DNA of 64,000 bases from Desulfatibacillum alkenivorans DSM 16219. Lineage in GTDB: Bacteria > Desulfobacterota > Desulfobacteria > Desulfobacterales > Desulfatibacillaceae. The notes under the pieces were generated by a model that saw only the letters and a program-made list of their open reading frames with translations, had not been told where the DNA came from and searched no databases. How positions within the stretch are numbered: position 1 is the stretch's first letter; every line of letters starts with the position of its first letter. The stretch is from contig NZ_FQZU01000006.1 of NCBI RefSeq assembly GCF_900142135.1, positions 1 through 64,000 on the forward strand. The letters are read 5' to 3'. Of the stretch, positions 62,969 through 64,000 are shown piece by piece. Both the position numbers and the translations under genes were made by a program.

Positions 62969-64000
62969 ATGATCCGTTTTGCGGGAAAAAAGATTCAAGC
63001 CTTTTTTCAAAGCATACTGCCAACCTCTTTGGAATGGGAGACCAATTACTCCCAGGCCAGAATCAAGCTGTTTTTGGCGGTGTTTCTTTTAGTCGCAGGC
63101 GGGGTTGTGCTGGGTTTTGGAATTCAGGATCTTTTAAAAGGCGCCTACAATGCCGCTTTACCCGCTTTCGCCGCTGTGACCGGATGCTTTCTTGGCCTGT
63201 TTTTTATCAACCGGCCGGCAAACAAGGCCCTTATATACAGAACTGTTTTCATCCTCTTGCTGGTTTTGTTCGGAGAGGCGGCGTGGAATGGGGGGGATCT
63301 GGGCTCCATGGCCTTATGGACTTTGATTCTGCCTCCCACGTTTTTCTTTTTGTCCGGAAGAGGCGAGGGCTTGCTCTGGACGCTAGGATCCTTGGCTCTG
63401 ATCGCCTGGATTATGCTGGATCCCTGGAAGTTGCTGAACTCCCACCAATACACCGAAGGCTTTTTACTGCGTTTTTTTCTCTGCTTTGTCATCATCAGCG
63501 CCATTTCCTGCGCCTCGGAGCTCTCGCGCTTTTGGTATCAGACGGAAATGGAGGAGCAGCAACGCAAGCTTTTGGAGGAAAAGGTTTTTTTGAAGAACAG
63601 CATCGCCCTGCGCATCCAGGTGGAGGCGGCTTTACGAAAAAGCCAGTCTTTGTATGAGCTGCTGACCAGAAACATGAAGGACGTCATCTGGACCACGGAC
63701 CTGGACTTTCGTCTGACGTACGTAAGTCCGGGAATCCGTCTGTTGCAGGGATTTACGCCTGATGAACTGGCGGACAGGTCCATTGAAAGCATGATGGTTC
63801 CCGACAGCCTGAACAAAGCCGTGAGCGTGTTGACCCGTCTGGCCGAAAGAAAATCCACCCAGTCCGTGGCCCTGGAAACGGAAATGCTGCACAAGAACGG
63901 CGGCTCCGTCTGGGTGGAAACCGTCGCCAGCCTGTACCTGGACGACAATGGCGTTCCCGCCGGGTTCATCGGCTCCTCCCGCGACATCTCGGACAGAAAA
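62969..64000 (+). CDS. Membrane PAS-domain sensor protein, cut by the window edge
   Basis: An open frame from ATG 62969 runs to the end of the window (344 codons) without a stop. It encodes MIRFAGKKIQAFF, about five to six hydrophobic helices (about residues 30-190), a coiled-coil linker (EEQQRKLLEEKVFLK) and a PAS domain (LLTRNMKDVIWTTDLDFRLTYVSPGIRLLQGFTPDELADRS in short segments, about 228-340) ending SSRDISDRK. This layout closely parallels the hybrid kinase at 28385-30625, so a histidine kinase or GGDEF domain probably follows beyond the edge. The output domain cannot be seen. Confidence 0.8.
   Translation, partial: MIRFAGKKIQAFFQSILPTSLEWETNYSQARIKLFLAVFLLVAGGVVLGFGIQDLLKGAYNAALPAFAAVTGCFLGLFFINRPANKALIYRTVFILLLVLFGEAAWNGGDLGSMALWTLILPPTFFFLSGRGEGLLWTLGSLALIAWIMLDPWKLLNSHQYTEGFLLRFFLCFVIISAISCASELSRFWYQTEMEEQQRKLLEEKVFLKNSIALRIQVEAALRKSQSLYELLTRNMKDVIWTTDLDFRLTYVSPGIRLLQGFTPDELADRSIESMMVPDSLNKAVSVLTRLAERKSTQSVALETEMLHKNGGSVWVETVASLYLDDNGVPAGFIGSSRDISDRK

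Overview
The window looks like chromosome of a GC-rich, metabolically versatile anaerobe of the Desulfobacterota, probably a fatty-acid or hydrocarbon-degrading sulfate reducer of the Desulfatibacillum/Desulfobacteraceae type. That is inferred from gene content: four enoyl-CoA hydratase/isomerase paralogues, an acyl-CoA dehydrogenase, a long-chain acyl-CoA synthetase tied to a Liv-type ABC importer, Fe-S proteins beside beta-oxidation genes, and multi-PAS sensors. No 16S rRNA or sulfate-reduction gene is present to prove it. No phage, CRISPR array or transposase gene was found.

Layout. 0.2-5 kb: minus-strand amine oxidase, a small membrane protein and a four-PAS GGDEF/EAL protein. 5.6-8 kb: chemoreceptor behind a near-consensus sigma-54 promoter. 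8.9-15.5 kb: livHMGF, a periplasmic binding protein and an acyl-CoA synthetase, apparently one operon. 15.6-16.3 kb: a 162-bp tandem repeat array. 16.6-20.3 kb: tRNA-Arg and the N-end-rule set clpS-clpA-aat. 20.8-24.6 kb: HIT protein, DUF3786 protein, CFA/coclaurine-type methyltransferase, a small membrane protein and tRNA-Ser. 24.9-30.6 kb: START-domain protein, K+ channel, P-loop kinase, alpha/beta hydrolase and hybrid histidine kinase. 31.4-39.8 kb: acyl-CoA catabolic block (three enoyl-CoA hydratase-like proteins, an acyl-CoA dehydrogenase, two unusual Fe-S proteins, a NifX-like protein, a TetR regulator and a DinB/MDMPI-like protein). 40.3-48.3 kb: two large paralogous FG-GAP/VCBS proteins sharing an unusual N-terminal leader, next to a TIGR03032-GNAT fusion. 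48.4-50.8 kb: TsaC-like protein and a PurD-PurE fusion. 51.4-55.8 kb: HSL-type esterase, CoxE-like VWA protein with MoxR ATPase, and a DUF4124 protein. 56-58.4 kb: MarR regulator with two matching operators, enoyl-CoA hydratase and HtpX. 59.3-62.7 kb: small membrane protein, glycosyltransferase and ABC-2 exporter. The right edge cuts a membrane PAS sensor.

The most unusual aspect is the density of interspersed inverted repeats. A 30-bp sequence occurs eight times. Some copies pair as terminal inverted repeats, either nearly empty (38249-38322) or enclosing a gene (51017-52859 around an esterase; 58487-59660 around a small membrane protein). One copy supplies the C-terminus of the glycosyltransferase. 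Other families (composite palindromes ending in CCCAGCGTC, TGTAG-plus-hairpin modules, a GGGACA-type inverted pair) fill most long intergenic gaps. No transposase is encoded here, so any mobilising enzyme would act in trans.
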